A DNA stretch of 64,000 bases. It comes from Micromonospora ferruginea. GTDB taxonomy: Bacteria; Actinomycetota; Actinomycetes; Mycobacteriales; Micromonosporaceae. Below are positions 33,007 through 41,507 of this stretch, piece by piece; the stretch's first letter is position 1; every line of letters starts with the position of its first letter. The position numbers were made by a program, and so were the translations under genes. A model generated the notes under the pieces. The model had not been told where the DNA came from and made no database searches. It was given only the letters and a program-made list of their open reading frames with translations. The stretch is taken from contig NZ_CP059322.2 in NCBI RefSeq assembly GCF_013694245.2, positions 6,083,001-6,147,000 of the forward strand. Direction: 5' to 3'.

Positions 33007-33954
33007 TCAGGCCGTCTCGTATCGAGGGACGTAGGACAGGGTGATCGCCGTGCCGGCGGCCGCACCGGCGACGGCGAACTCCACGTCGTTCAGGCCGGGC
33101 TGCAACGCCCACAGCTGCGCGCCGGGCCAGGTGAGCTTGCCGGTCCAGTTCGCGCCGCCCGGCCCGCGCACGGCGGGCGGGTCGGTGGTGATGGTGGCGA
33201 CCTGCCCGGAGGTCAGGGTGCCGGTCAGGGTGAACGCCTCACCGGTGGTCCGGTTCGTCGCGACGAGCGCGGTGGCCGGCCCGACGATCGTCCAGGACGG
33301 CCAGGCCTCGATGTCGCCCTCGTTGACCGCGGTCGCGACGCCGAGCACCGACGACGGCGAAACCGTCAGGTACGGCGACAGGTACGACACTGCCGTGCCG
33401 TACGCGTACGGCAGGCTCTGCGGCCGGATCGCCCGCCAGAACGGATCCTCGCAGTAGAGGCTCAGCACCGCCGTGTCGTACGTGTGGCCCTGGCCGGGCT
33501 CGCCGTCGAAGCCCTGCTGGTAGTAGCAGGTAATCTCCCGGGCGTCGCCGTTCGGGCGTAGCACCCGCAGCCGGCCCGGCCCGAGCCGGCGGGTCTGGGT
33601 GAACGCCCGCGCGAGCGCCCGCCATCCGGCCACCAGCTCCAGGTGAGTGTCCGCCCGCACCCGCAGCGGCCACGTGATCGTGCGGGCCTGCGGCTGGATG
33701 TGCCGCACCCGGGTGCCGCCACGCGGGTGGTCGTCGGCCACGATGTTGATCGGCGCCGCGCCCCACCCGGTCACCGCGTTCAGCGTGAAGAACAACGTCG
33801 AGTCGTTCGTGAGCGGCCACTCCGTGCCGTCCGGGGCGATCCATACCGCCACCGGCCGGCCCGGGTCGATCGGCGGCGGCGCCGGTGTGGGGATCGGTGA
33901 CGGCGGGTCGACCGGCGGCGGTGGTGTCGCGATGGTGCCGACGTAGACGGGCAT
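33007..33954 (-). CDS. Distal tail (Dit-like) protein
   Basis: 315 residues. A Pro-rich N-terminus (IATPPPPVDPPSPIPTPAPP) is unusual for the family. The conserved part has ARTITWPLRVRADTHLELVA and YYQQGFDGEP, with LYCEDPFWRA. Dit proteins form the hub ring below the tail tube. Position directly after the tape measure is as expected. Confidence 0.75.
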   Translation of the reverse strand: MPVYVGTIATPPPPVDPPSPIPTPAPPPIDPGRPVAVWIAPDGTEWPLTNDSTLFFTLNAVTGWGAAPINIVADDHPRGGTRVRHIQPQARTITWPLRVRADTHLELVAGWRALARAFTQTRRLGPGRLRVLRPNGDAREITCYYQQGFDGEPGQGHTYDTAVLSLYCEDPFWRAIRPQSLPYAYGTAVSYLSPYLTVSPSSVLGVATAVNEGDIEAWPSWTIVGPATALVATNRTTGEAFTLTGTLTSGQVATITTDPPAVRGPGGANWTGKLTWPGAQLWALQPGLNDVEFAVAGAAAGTAITLSYVPRYETA

Positions 33955-36792
33955 CTACCGTGGCCTCCCCACCCGCGCGAGCGCGTCCTGCCGTGCCTGG
34001 TAGGCCTGGAAGTCGGCCATGGTGGCCGTGGCCGTGCGCGGCTGCCAGTAGTAGTGGTTGCTGACCTGTCCGCCGGCCGCGCCGCCGCCAGCGGTCGCCG
34101 CTGGCGCGAACCGCTCCCAGCCGCCCCACCAGTTCTCGATCGCGTACCCGACCAGCGCCCGCGTCCGGGCCATGTCCCCGAACCGGGGGGCGAACAGTTC
34201 CCCACCGGTCTGCGGTTCCGCCCACGCGTACCGGGCCGGGCCCTGCGGCGCCGCGATCTGCGCCTCCCGCAGCAGCCCGGTCGCCGCGTGCTCGTACACG
34301 CCACCCCACCGGTTCTTCAGCTGGGTGCCGCCCGGCACCTTCAGGTCGCCGGTGCTGGTCCAGCGGACCGTGCCGGAGATGTAGATGTGCTTGTCCTTCA
34401 GCTCGTTGATCTTCGCCTTGAGCGCCTCGACGGCGGCCTTGGCCTCCGCCGTCGTCGCCCAGAACGGCACCGTCTTGCTGGGCGGTACCGACCTCACGGC
34501 GAAGTTGAAGTCCTGCACCTGCCCGGTCGCCTTCGTGGTGCCCGGAGCCGACACGTTCGTCGACACGTTGCCCGGCACCGCCTTGTACTTGCCGATCAGC
34601 GCGTCGACTTCACCCTTGGTGTAGCCCGCCTGCAACATCGTGCGACGCAGCCCGTCGATGTCCTTGACGTACTTGCCGTTGACCTCGTCGAGAGTCTCGC
34701 CGTGCTCCAGCCGGGCATCCCGCAGCGCCTTGATCCGGTCGACCTGCTCCAACACCGCGGCGATGTTGTCCCGGCCAGCCTGGGTGTTGTCGTTCAGCGT
34801 GCGGGTGCCGTCGCGCAGCTCCTCCTTGACGTCGGCGATGCCCTGCTTGTAGGCCAGCAACGACTTGTCGTACGACATCTCCTGCTCGAACAGGGCGTCG
34901 AACGCTTCCTTCAACTCCTGCACCTGGTCGGCGGCCTGGCCGGCGGCCCCGCCGACCTGCTGCACCCCGCCCGCGGCGCCGGTCGAGGCCTTCCCAGCCA
35001 CCTCGAGCGCGGCCGCGTACTGCGGGAACAGCACCTTCAGCTCCTCGATCGAGACGCCGTCCTTCGCGGCTGCCTCCGCGAGCCGGTTGAACGCGGCCGC
35101 AGCCTCGTCGGCCTTACCACCCGAGGCGAGCTGCGCCAGCGCCGAGTCCATCGCGTCGACGCGCTCCTTCGTGCGGGTCAGCGAGGTGTTGGTGCCGTCC
35201 AGACCCGGGATGATCGCCTCGAGTCCCTCCTGGAGCCCCTTGGTCCACTGGCGGCGCGAGTTGTCGGTGTCGGCCAGGAACTTCAGCCCGACCGCCAGGT
35301 CCTGCATGTCCGTACCCAGCACGCGGGCCGATTCGCCGGCGAGCCGGCCGGTCTTACCCCACTCGCCGAGGCCTCGGGCCATAGCGTCGATCTGCGGGTT
35401 CAGGTCCTTCTGCATCGCGCCGACGGCCGTGCCGGCCAGCTCGAACGCGGCGAACGCCAGCGTCACCCGACCCGCCCACTTCGCCGTCGTCTCCAGCCCT
35501 CGGGCGGCCCGCTGCCCCTGCGGGCCGACCTCGCGCAGCTCCTCGAGCATGTCCCGCGTCGACCGGCGAACCCGCACCCAGCCCGCGCCGAGGAGCATCG
35601 CCCCACCGGCCACCCCCGCCATGACGGTGAGGGTCGACGTCAGCGCCGGCGGCAACTGCCCCAGCTCGTCGACGAGCGCGCCGGCCGCCTGCACCAGCAG
35701 CCGCAGGCCACCATTCGCTCCGGAGCCGGCCTCGATGGCCATCGTTTCCAGCGATCCCTTGAGTTTCTCAACGTCGCCGGCGAGGTTGTCCATCTTCTTC
35801 GCCGCGACGTCGGCGGCGGCACCCTGGTCGTCGACGGCCTTGACGTAGTCCTGGATGCCCTTCTCGCCCAGCTCGTACATGATGTTCGCCGCGCGCATAC
35901 CGTCCGCGCCGAAGATCGCAGCGAGCGCCGCGTTGCGCTGCTCCTGGGTGAGCCCGCCAAGGGCCTTCTGCAACACCCCGGCCAGCCGCGTCGTGCCGAT
36001 GAACTCGCCGTTCGTGTCGTACGCGGCGATGCCCAACTGGTCCATCAGCGCCCGGGCCTTATCCGTCGGCGCCTGAAGCATCATCAGAGCGGTCTTCAGC
36101 GACGTGCCAGCGTCCGAGCCCACGAGCGCCCGGTCGGCGAACGCCGCCAGCGTGCCGACGGTCTCCTCCAAGCCCATACCGGCCGCGTTGGCCGCCAGGC
36201 CGCCCTGCTTGAGCGCCTCGCCCATCTCGTGCACGTCGGTCGCGGACTTGTTGGCCGCGGCCGCGAGGACGTCGGCGATGTGCCCGACGTCGGCGCCCTT
36301 GAGCTTGAAGACGTTCATCGTCTTCGCGGCGATGTCCGCCGACTCGGCCAGGTCCAGCGACCCAGCCGCGGCCAGGGCCAGGGACCCGTTGAGCGCGCCG
36401 CCGAGGATGTCGGAGGTCTTCAAGCCGGCCTTGGCCAGCTCGGCCTCCGCCTTCGCCGCCTCGGTCGCGGAGAACGCCGTGTCGGCCCCGGCCTTCAAGG
36501 CGGCCTGCCGAAGCTGGTCAAGCTCCTTGCCGGTGGCGTCGGAGACCGCCGCGACTTCCGACATCTGCTTGTCGAACTTCGCGGCCATCGCCACGGCCGC
36601 ACCGAACCCGGCCGCGGCGACGAGACCCATCCGAGACGCCTGGTCAGCGAGCGCGTCGAGCCGGCCCGCGCGAGCCGCCTTGTCCAGCTCCCCGCGCAGT
36701 TCGGACGTCGCTGCGCCGGCCCGACGTAGACCAGACCGGAACCCGGAGACGTCGGCGGCGAGGCGCACTCCAACCGTCCGTAGACCAGCCAC
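33955..36792 (-). CDS. Tail tape measure protein
   Basis: 945 residues. The N-terminal 400 residues match the phage minor tail TP901 core (FDKQMSEVAAVSDATGKELD near residue 73, AAANKSATDVHEMGEALKQG, EERNAA-type GLTQEQRNAALAAIFGADGM). A hydrophobic patch (STLTVMAGVAGGAMLLGAGW) and coiled-coil parts follow. Its length sets the tail length: at about 1.5 angstrom per residue, roughly 140 nm. The gene follows the frameshifted chaperones, the standard order. Confidence 0.92.
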   Translation of the reverse strand: MAGLRTVGVRLAADVSGFRSGLRRAGAATSELRGELDKAARAGRLDALADQASRMGLVAAAGFGAAVAMAAKFDKQMSEVAAVSDATGKELDQLRQAALKAGADTAFSATEAAKAEAELAKAGLKTSDILGGALNGSLALAAAGSLDLAESADIAAKTMNVFKLKGADVGHIADVLAAAANKSATDVHEMGEALKQGGLAANAAGMGLEETVGTLAAFADRALVGSDAGTSLKTALMMLQAPTDKARALMDQLGIAAYDTNGEFIGTTRLAGVLQKALGGLTQEQRNAALAAIFGADGMRAANIMYELGEKGIQDYVKAVDDQGAAADVAAKKMDNLAGDVEKLKGSLETMAIEAGSGANGGLRLLVQAAGALVDELGQLPPALTSTLTVMAGVAGGAMLLGAGWVRVRRSTRDMLEELREVGPQGQRAARGLETTAKWAGRVTLAFAAFELAGTAVGAMQKDLNPQIDAMARGLGEWGKTGRLAGESARVLGTDMQDLAVGLKFLADTDNSRRQWTKGLQEGLEAIIPGLDGTNTSLTRTKERVDAMDSALAQLASGGKADEAAAAFNRLAEAAAKDGVSIEELKVLFPQYAAALEVAGKASTGAAGGVQQVGGAAGQAADQVQELKEAFDALFEQEMSYDKSLLAYKQGIADVKEELRDGTRTLNDNTQAGRDNIAAVLEQVDRIKALRDARLEHGETLDEVNGKYVKDIDGLRRTMLQAGYTKGEVDALIGKYKAVPGNVSTNVSAPGTTKATGQVQDFNFAVRSVPPSKTVPFWATTAEAKAAVEALKAKINELKDKHIYISGTVRWTSTGDLKVPGGTQLKNRWGGVYEHAATGLLREAQIAAPQGPARYAWAEPQTGGELFAPRFGDMARTRALVGYAIENWWGGWERFAPAATAGGGAAGGQVSNHYYWQPRTATATMADFQAYQARQDALARVGRPR

Positions 36793-36795
36793 CGG

Positions 36796-37197
36796 TCACC
36801 TCCGCTCAGCGTGCAGCAGCAGCGCTTCCGGCTGCGGCGAGTCCTTGTACTCCGGGGCCATCGCGCGCAACGCCGTGGTGGCGAAGCACCGGCGCGGCGG
36901 CGGTACCGTCCACTGGCCTTCCGACTCTGGGTCGGCGCACACCGACAGCGGCCGGCCGCAGTGCGGGCACAGGCTCGCCCGGTGGGCGGCGAGCGCGAGC
37001 ATCCAGCCGCGCTCTTCGTCGTCCCATTCCGGCTCTCGGGTCGTCACCGACCTGACCAGCCGGCCCTGCTCGTCGTACTCGTGCTCGGTGACCTCCTCCG
37101 GCTCCCAGCCCATGAACCGGCGGCGGCTGATGTTTAGCCGTTCGGCCGTCTCGACGCGGGCCCGGAGTTCCGGGTCGTCACGGAGACGGCCGGTCAG
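36796..37197 (-). CDS. Tail assembly chaperone, frameshift extension (GT-like)
   Basis: The -1 frame is open from the slippery site at 37203 to a stop at 36796. It would add 133 residues (LTGRLRDDPELRARVE..., then MGWEPEEVTEHEYDEQG) to the upstream chaperone, giving about 304 in total. A free start at the ATG at 37113 is possible but not needed. The Cys/His motif CPHCGRPLSVC may bind zinc. In lambda the gpG-T fusion recruits tail tube protein to the tape measure; the same role is expected here. Confidence 0.8.
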   Translation of the reverse strand: MTGRLRDDPELRARVETAERLNISRRRFMGWEPEEVTEHEYDEQGRLVRSVTTREPEWDDEERGWMLALAAHRASLCPHCGRPLSVCADPESEGQWTVPPPRRCFATTALRAMAPEYKDSPQPEALLLHAERR

Positions 37198-37709
37198 AAA
37201 GGGATGTCGGCGATCTGCCGGGTCAACTGGAACGCGACCGTGGCCAGACGGTCGAGCTGTCGGGAGGTGAGCACCCCCAGGGTGGTGTCGTCGCCGAGCA
37301 GCGCGGTCCAGTCCTCGTCGTCGAGCTCGGGGTCGACGACGGCCAGGCGCACCAGCGCGGTCGGGAACGTGTCCCGGTTCCAGCCGGACTCGTCCGCCTC
37401 GATCGTCTTGCCGACGGCGTCGACGCGGGCCGGGTGGTCCCGCAGCAACTGCGCGTACCGCAGATCGTCGAGGCCCCGCAGCCGGAAGTCGACGGCGAAC
37501 TCGTCAAGCCGCGCCCGAAGGTCGGCGACCAACTGCTCGGCGTCGGTGACCGAGCCGTTCCCGGCGAGGGAGTCCGCCGGCTTCTGGGCCTCCTCGAGCG
37601 CGGCCACCGCGGCCTCGTACTCGTCGACCAGGTCGAGGTCCGCGCCGAGCCACACCCGGACGGTACGAGTGGTGGGGCGGGCGTTCTTGATGCGGTCCTT
37701 GATGTTCAT
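37194..37709 (-). CDS. Tail assembly chaperone (gpG-like)
   Basis: 171 residues, acidic and helical, starting MNIKDRIKNARPTTRTVRVW and ending QIADIPF. It lies between the tail tube and the tape measure genes, where siphoviruses encode gpG-type chaperones. A -1 frameshift at its end makes a longer product. It is not part of the virion in the lambda model. Confidence 0.85.
   Translation of the reverse strand: MNIKDRIKNARPTTRTVRVWLGADLDLVDEYEAAVAALEEAQKPADSLAGNGSVTDAEQLVADLRARLDEFAVDFRLRGLDDLRYAQLLRDHPARVDAVGKTIEADESGWNRDTFPTALVRLAVVDPELDDEDWTALLGDDTTLGVLTSRQLDRLATVAFQLTRQIADIPF
37197..37203 (-). promoter_or_regulatory. Programmed -1 frameshift site CCCTTTC
   Basis: Read on the - strand, the chaperone ends ...ATC CCT TTC TGA. 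The heptamer C-CCT-TTC is a canonical X-XXY-YYZ slippery site and sits directly before the zero-frame stop. After slipping, the -1 frame stays open for 133 codons. Confidence 0.85.
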
Positions 37710-37785
37710 GTCCAGCCCTTCGCCCAGCCCAGGAAGGTGCGGGACGGCCGAGCCGGGCTGGTGGCCCGGCCGCCCCGGTCACTGG

Positions 37786-38265
37786 TCAGGCGACGACCGC
37801 GTCCGTCGCCGGCGGGAGCGTGATCGGCGTCGGCACCTCGTACTTGCGTACCGAGTTGGCCTCCGGCGCCAGCTCCTTACGGCGCCCGCAGGTCACCGGG
37901 TACACCTCGAGCGGCTGACCGGACGCCCAGGCGGTGGTCTCCGCGAGATCCCGCCGGATCGCGATGAAGCCGCTCGTGCCCCGGGTCAGGGTGTTGCGCG
38001 CGGTATCGGGGGCGGTCTGCTTCTTCATTCGCAGGCCCGTGCCGCTGTAGCTGTCCCGGCCGATGGTCTTCGTGTCGAAGGTGCTGGCCAGCGCCGAGTT
38101 GTCGACCTCAGCGGTAGTGGCCTCGAAGCCCATCAGCCCGTCCGGGGTGATCACGTACTGAAGCTGGATGCCGGCGTTCAGCTCGGCGGCTGTCGGGCTG
38201 TTGATGTTCGCGATGGCCCCCACCCACGAAACGCGGGTCATGCCATCGGCGAGGACGTCAGCCAT
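37786..38265 (-). CDS. Major tail (tube) protein
   Basis: 159 residues. Beta-rich with GIQLQYVITPDGLMGFEATT and SGFIAIRRDLAETTAWASGQ. Its size and position before the chaperones are normal for a siphovirus tail tube protein. It overlaps the gene upstream by 8 nt. A GC-rich hairpin (about 37752-37772) follows and could raise expression of this gene over downstream ones. Confidence 0.8.
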   Translation of the reverse strand: MADVLADGMTRVSWVGAIANINSPTAAELNAGIQLQYVITPDGLMGFEATTAEVDNSALASTFDTKTIGRDSYSGTGLRMKKQTAPDTARNTLTRGTSGFIAIRRDLAETTAWASGQPLEVYPVTCGRRKELAPEANSVRKYEVPTPITLPPATDAVVA

Positions 38266-38479
38266 CGCTCATCTCTCCTGTCCCGCCTCCGGCGGTCGTG
38301 GTGTCGGTCTGCACGGCCGCCGGCGCGGCCGAGGTCTGCTGCGGGACCACCGGGTTCGGTTCCTCCGGCGGCTCGCCCGCGCGTTTCCAGCCCCGCTCCA
38401 GCCAGTCGTCGACCGCGGCGGCCGGGCACTGCCACTGCCCGCCAGTGCCCGGGTGGATCAGCCACACGTGCTCGTCCAC
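38258..38479 (-). CDS. Small phage structural-region protein
   Basis: 73 residues: VWLIHPGTGGQWQCPAAAVD suggests a small domain of the kind that recognises SHP/coat edges, then a Pro/Thr-rich disordered tail (TTAGGGTGEMSDG). It overlaps the tail tube gene. The exact role is not known. Confidence 0.6.
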   Translation of the reverse strand: MDEHVWLIHPGTGGQWQCPAAAVDDWLERGWKRAGEPPEEPNPVVPQQTSAAPAAVQTDTTTAGGGTGEMSDG

Positions 38480-38481
38480 GG

Positions 38482-38814
38482 TCAGAGCCGGAACAGCTCG
38501 TAGGTCAGCCCGGTCTGCGACGAGCTGGTGACCGTCGCGACGCTGGCCGTCGGGTCGATGGCCGACAGCGGGATCAGCAGCCGCCGCACGCCGGTCGCCG
38601 GGGCGGCCACCGCCGAGGCGGTGCCCGGGTTGCCCGACGGGGTGCGGCCCGGGTCGAGCACGGTGATGTTCGACGCGGTGCCGGTCGTGATGACCCGCAG
38701 CTCGCAGCCGTTCGGGCCGAACTGGCCGGCGGCGATCGTGTCGGACGCGGTGGGGGTGATCGGGTTCGGCGTGGTGCCGGTGGTCGTGGCGGACTGGGAG
38801 GTGAGCGCAGCCAT
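38482..38814 (-). CDS. Small structural protein, Thr/Ala-rich
   Basis: 110 residues, beta-rich (GCELRVITTGTASNITVLDP, SQTGLTYELFRL). The start at 38814 follows GAAAGGA; the frame is open to 38892 without a good site. It lies between the tail terminator and the tail tube, and may decorate the virion. Family not identified. Confidence 0.6.
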   Translation of the reverse strand: MAALTSQSATTTGTTPNPITPTASDTIAAGQFGPNGCELRVITTGTASNITVLDPGRTPSGNPGTASAVAAPATGVRRLLIPLSAIDPTASVATVTSSSQTGLTYELFRL

Positions 38815-38890
38815 CGGCGGCGTCCTTTCAGGTAGGTCCCGCCGATCGGCGGAGGGTGATCTCTTGCGAACGCGCGGTACGGTGCCCGGC

Positions 38891-39091
38891 ATGACTCAGC
38901 AGCACGAATCGCGGTGGAGCCTGGCCCACACCGGGAACCGGGTCCTGCTCGCCGTCCTGGTCGGACTCGTCGTGTCGTTCATCGGCCGCCAGCTGGACCT
39001 GATCCACGGGGCGGTCGACGTGCTGATGTTTCTGCTCGTCGCGGCGGTGACGTACGGGCTCGTGACCCAGTTCCGGCCCGGCCGCCGCTAG
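38891..39091 (+). CDS. Plus-strand membrane protein within the head-tail operon
   Basis: 66 residues with two membrane segments (RVLLAVLVGLVVSFIGRQL and LMFLLVAAVTYGLVT). It runs against the surrounding - strand operon and overlaps the 39088 gene by 4 nt at the stop codons. No Shine-Dalgarno site is seen, so it may be leaderless. It fills the only gap in this region. A moron for superinfection exclusion is plausible, but unproven. Confidence 0.55.
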   Translation: MTQQHESRWSLAHTGNRVLLAVLVGLVVSFIGRQLDLIHGAVDVLMFLLVAAVTYGLVTQFRPGRR

Positions 39092-39513
39092 GCCGGCTCC
39101 GACTCCAGCCGGTAGACGTCAACGCGGTCCATGACGGGCGAGCCGGTCGAGTCGTCGCGCTGCGGCGGCTGCCCGTCCTCCCGGCGGATCGGCCAGCACT
39201 GCCGGCCGGCCACCGTGGGCCGCACGTTCAGCAGCGCCGCCCGGACCCGCTCGCCGACCGATCGGGACGCCGACGCGGTCAGGCCGACGCTGTGCACGTA
39301 CGCGCGGAGCACGTACCGGGCCGGCCGGCCGGACAGCGGCCGCGAGTCGGGCTCCTCCGGATCCGCGTCGGCGAAGTACACCAACGCGTAGGGCGGCGGC
39401 TTGGATCGGCCCGTCGCGTCCTCGGGGACCGCGCCGTCGTAGACGGCCAGCGGGCCGGTGCCCGGCGCGGCAGCCAGCAGAGCCAGCACCGCGTCGGCGT
39501 GGGCGCGGATCAC
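39088..39513 (-). CDS. Tail terminator-like protein
   Basis: 141 residues (RAHADAVLALLAAAPGTGPL, PPYALVYFADADPEEPDSRP, YVLRAYVHSVG). The pattern and position fit tail terminator/completion proteins of HK97-like phages. It overlaps the next gene (ATGA). Confidence 0.68.
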   Translation of the reverse strand: MIRAHADAVLALLAAAPGTGPLAVYDGAVPEDATGRSKPPPYALVYFADADPEEPDSRPLSGRPARYVLRAYVHSVGLTASASRSVGERVRAALLNVRPTVAGRQCWPIRREDGQPPQRDDSTGSPVMDRVDVYRLESEPA

Positions 39514-39893
39514 CGCTCCCCCAGCAGCCGCACCGCCAGGTCCTCCATCGCCCGTTCGAACCGCGGCAGTTCCGCGTCCGCGGCCGGGTTGATGTGCGGG
39601 CGTGGGGCGTTGTTGACCGAGCCGAACTCGATCAGGTTGCCCAGCGCGCCCTGCCGGCGGCCCTTGTCCGGGCCGATCTCCGCCTCCGGTCCGACCGGCG
39701 TCTCCCGGGTGTCGTAGGAGATCGACCGCGGGTACGCCGGGGCGTGCCGCAGCCCGCCGACCCGCCGCTGCGCGTCGGTCTTGATGTTCAGGACCGCCCG
39801 CTGCACGACCTTGCGGGCCTCCTGCGGTGCGGCGGTGACCACCTCGGCGAAGTCGTACTCCAGCTGGCGCAGCTCCCGGGTGTCGATCTCCAT
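39510..39893 (-). CDS. HK97 gp10-like head-tail protein
   Basis: 127 residues. VVQRAVLNIKTDAQRRVGGL, YPRSISYDTRE and LGNLIEFGSVNNAPRPHINP are typical of the gp10-like neck family that joins capsid and tail. ATGA overlaps link it to neighbours. Confidence 0.75.
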   Translation of the reverse strand: MEIDTRELRQLEYDFAEVVTAAPQEARKVVQRAVLNIKTDAQRRVGGLRHAPAYPRSISYDTRETPVGPEAEIGPDKGRRQGALGNLIEFGSVNNAPRPHINPAADAELPRFERAMEDLAVRLLGER

Positions 39894-40288
39894 CAGCTCG
39901 TCATCTCCTCCACACCGAGGCGCCGGGCGGTGGCCATGCTCTTCGCCGCCTCGTCGCGGACCACCAGCTCGCGGCCAACCAGGTCGGGGTCGTACGTGCA
40001 GGCGGTCAACTCGACCCGGTCACCGGCGCGCACGCCAGCCGACGCCACGACCGGCAGGTGCAGCTCGCGGCGGACCATCAACAGCGACGCCTCACCGGCA
40101 TCCGAGGGCCGGGACTGCACCGCCTGCTGCTGCACCTTGCACCGCCCCTCGTAGAGGGTCGTGTAGGTGGGGGTGACGTTCCCGTCATCGTCCTCGGTCG
40201 CGCCACCGGCCCGCCGGATCCGGCACTGGTCGACCATCAGCCGCTCCGCCGCCCGGCGGGCCCGCGCGAGCGCGCCGCCCGCGCTCAC
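39893..40288 (-). CDS. Head-tail joining protein (DUF6093-like)
   Basis: 131 residues from a GTG overlapping the upstream stop (GTGA). MVDQCRIRRAGG, YTTLYEGRCKVQQQ and REHLPV-type REL HLPVV strand follow the DUF6093 pattern seen between connector and gp10-like genes of actinophages. A long upstream extension is a shadow of the connector gene. Confidence 0.68.
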   Translation of the reverse strand: MSAGGALARARRAAERLMVDQCRIRRAGGATEDDDGNVTPTYTTLYEGRCKVQQQAVQSRPSDAGEASLLMVRRELHLPVVASAGVRAGDRVELTACTYDPDLVGRELVVRDEAAKSMATARRLGVEEMTS

Positions 40289-40893
40289 TGCGGTGCCACC
40301 AGCCGCGCAGAGCGGGCGGGCCGGCCGTACTGGCCACGAAGCCGTCCCATCAGGAACGGACTCGCCTCCATCCGCGCCGCCATCGCTTCGTACTGCACCG
40401 AGTAGTCGTCGATCTGCTCCCGTGCCACGCCGAGCGATCCCGACGCGGCACCGGCGGCCAGCGACAGCACCGCCGAGCGGGCCAGCTGCAGCCGCTGGTC
40501 GCCGGTCGGGTACCCGTGGGTGTAGGTCACGGTCACCCCGGACGGCTGCGACAGCGGGTAGCCCAGCAGCGTCGACCGCCACCCCGACGGCCGCCACAGC
40601 CGCCCCCGGGACAACTGCGCCGACCAGTCCGTCACCGGCGACGACCCGACCAGCACGGTGGCCACCGCGGTGACCGGCCGTTGCGGCAGGCGTAGGTACG
40701 CGCCGACGTCGTGGCCGTCCAGGTCGATGACCACCTGGTCGTTGACGACCTGCACGATCCGCTGGCCGCCGCACACCGCCTGCACCACCGCAGTGGCGCA
40801 CTCGATCAGCAGCGCCTTCGTGTCCTCGGGGAGATCCGGGTCGACGCCGGGTAGGAGGGCGAGGTCCGTTGCCGTCGCCAGCTGGTCAGCCAT
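40285..40893 (-). CDS. Head-tail connector (gp6-like)
   Basis: 202 residues. It has the connector pattern ALLIECATAVVQAVCGG, RLPQRPVTAVATVLVG, VTVTYTHGYP, then a C-terminal helix with EQIDDYSVQYE. It forms the ring below the portal. Overlapping stop/start codons join it to the downstream gene. Confidence 0.75.
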   Translation of the reverse strand: MADQLATATDLALLPGVDPDLPEDTKALLIECATAVVQAVCGGQRIVQVVNDQVVIDLDGHDVGAYLRLPQRPVTAVATVLVGSSPVTDWSAQLSRGRLWRPSGWRSTLLGYPLSQPSGVTVTYTHGYPTGDQRLQLARSAVLSLAAGAASGSLGVAREQIDDYSVQYEAMAARMEASPFLMGRLRGQYGRPARSARLVAPQ

Positions 40894-40909
40894 CGAACCT
40901 CGCCCCCTC

Positions 40910-41248
40910 TCAGCGGTAGAACTGCGGACGTCGGACCGTCGCGGCCTGGATCTCCGCCGGGCCCTTCCGGTTGTCCGCCAGCACGAACGCGCTGTTCACG
41001 TCCGGCTTGGTGGTGTTGCCCGACCCGACCGCAGTCCGGACCACGTACGTCTTCCCGCCGTAGGTGACGGTCTTCCCGACCGCGTAGGCGGTGCTGTCGG
41101 CGTACGCGGTGGCCGCGCTGCCGTCGGCGCCGCCACGGACGGTGTACTGCGACCGGTCGGCCTCCGGCGACCAGCCGAGGAACCCGTTGGTCGCAGCGGC
41201 GGACAGGCTCTCCGAGACCAGGCCGGGGGCCTGCGTCGGGACGCCCAT
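40910..41248 (-). CDS. Small head-region protein
   Basis: 112 residues, with the repeat-like beta motif YAVGKTVTYGGKTYVVRTAV that resembles carbohydrate-binding-module or head-fibre domains (AYAVGxxVxYxGxxY). It probably decorates the capsid. Overlaps the next gene by 1 nt. Confidence 0.6.
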   Translation of the reverse strand: MGVPTQAPGLVSESLSAAATNGFLGWSPEADRSQYTVRGGADGSAATAYADSTAYAVGKTVTYGGKTYVVRTAVGSGNTTKPDVNSAFVLADNRKGPAEIQAATVRRPQFYR

Positions 41249-41490
41249 CAGCCGGTCACCTGCGGCGGCGTGTTCGTCGCCTCCGCCGCCCTGGCCGCCG
41301 CCTGCGCGTCGGTCTCCGGGGTGGGCTTCCCGGCGATCACCCCGCTGACGGTGTAGTTGTCCAGCGGGGTCGGGTCGACGCGCTCCCCGAAGTACCCCTG
41401 GTCGTTGATCTCGTCGAAGTTCGCCTGCACCTCGTCGGCGCTGGCCTTGACGTCGGCCGCGTTGCCGCGGCCACCGCTCTTCGCTGCCAT
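41248..41490 (-). CDS. Small capsid-adjacent protein
   Basis: 80 residues from ATG at 41490, which has AGGAGG 8 nt upstream; a GTG 9 nt earlier overlaps this site and is rejected. Acidic helical N-terminus (ADEVQANFDEINDQGYFGE) and an Ala-rich end. It lies just after the major capsid gene. Function unknown. Confidence 0.6.
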   Translation of the reverse strand: MAAKSGGRGNAADVKASADEVQANFDEINDQGYFGERVDPTPLDNYTVSGVIAGKPTPETDAQAAARAAEATNTPPQVTG

Positions 41491-41507
41491 CGCTGGCACC
41501 TCCTGGG

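Noticed and set aside
31649..33034. A 461-codon + strand frame opposite the Gp37-like tail gene
   Set aside because: Shadow frame with no recognisable domain.
34054..36729. An 891-codon + strand frame opposite the tape measure gene
   Set aside because: Arg/Leu-rich shadow of a clear tail tape measure protein; no ribosome site or family.
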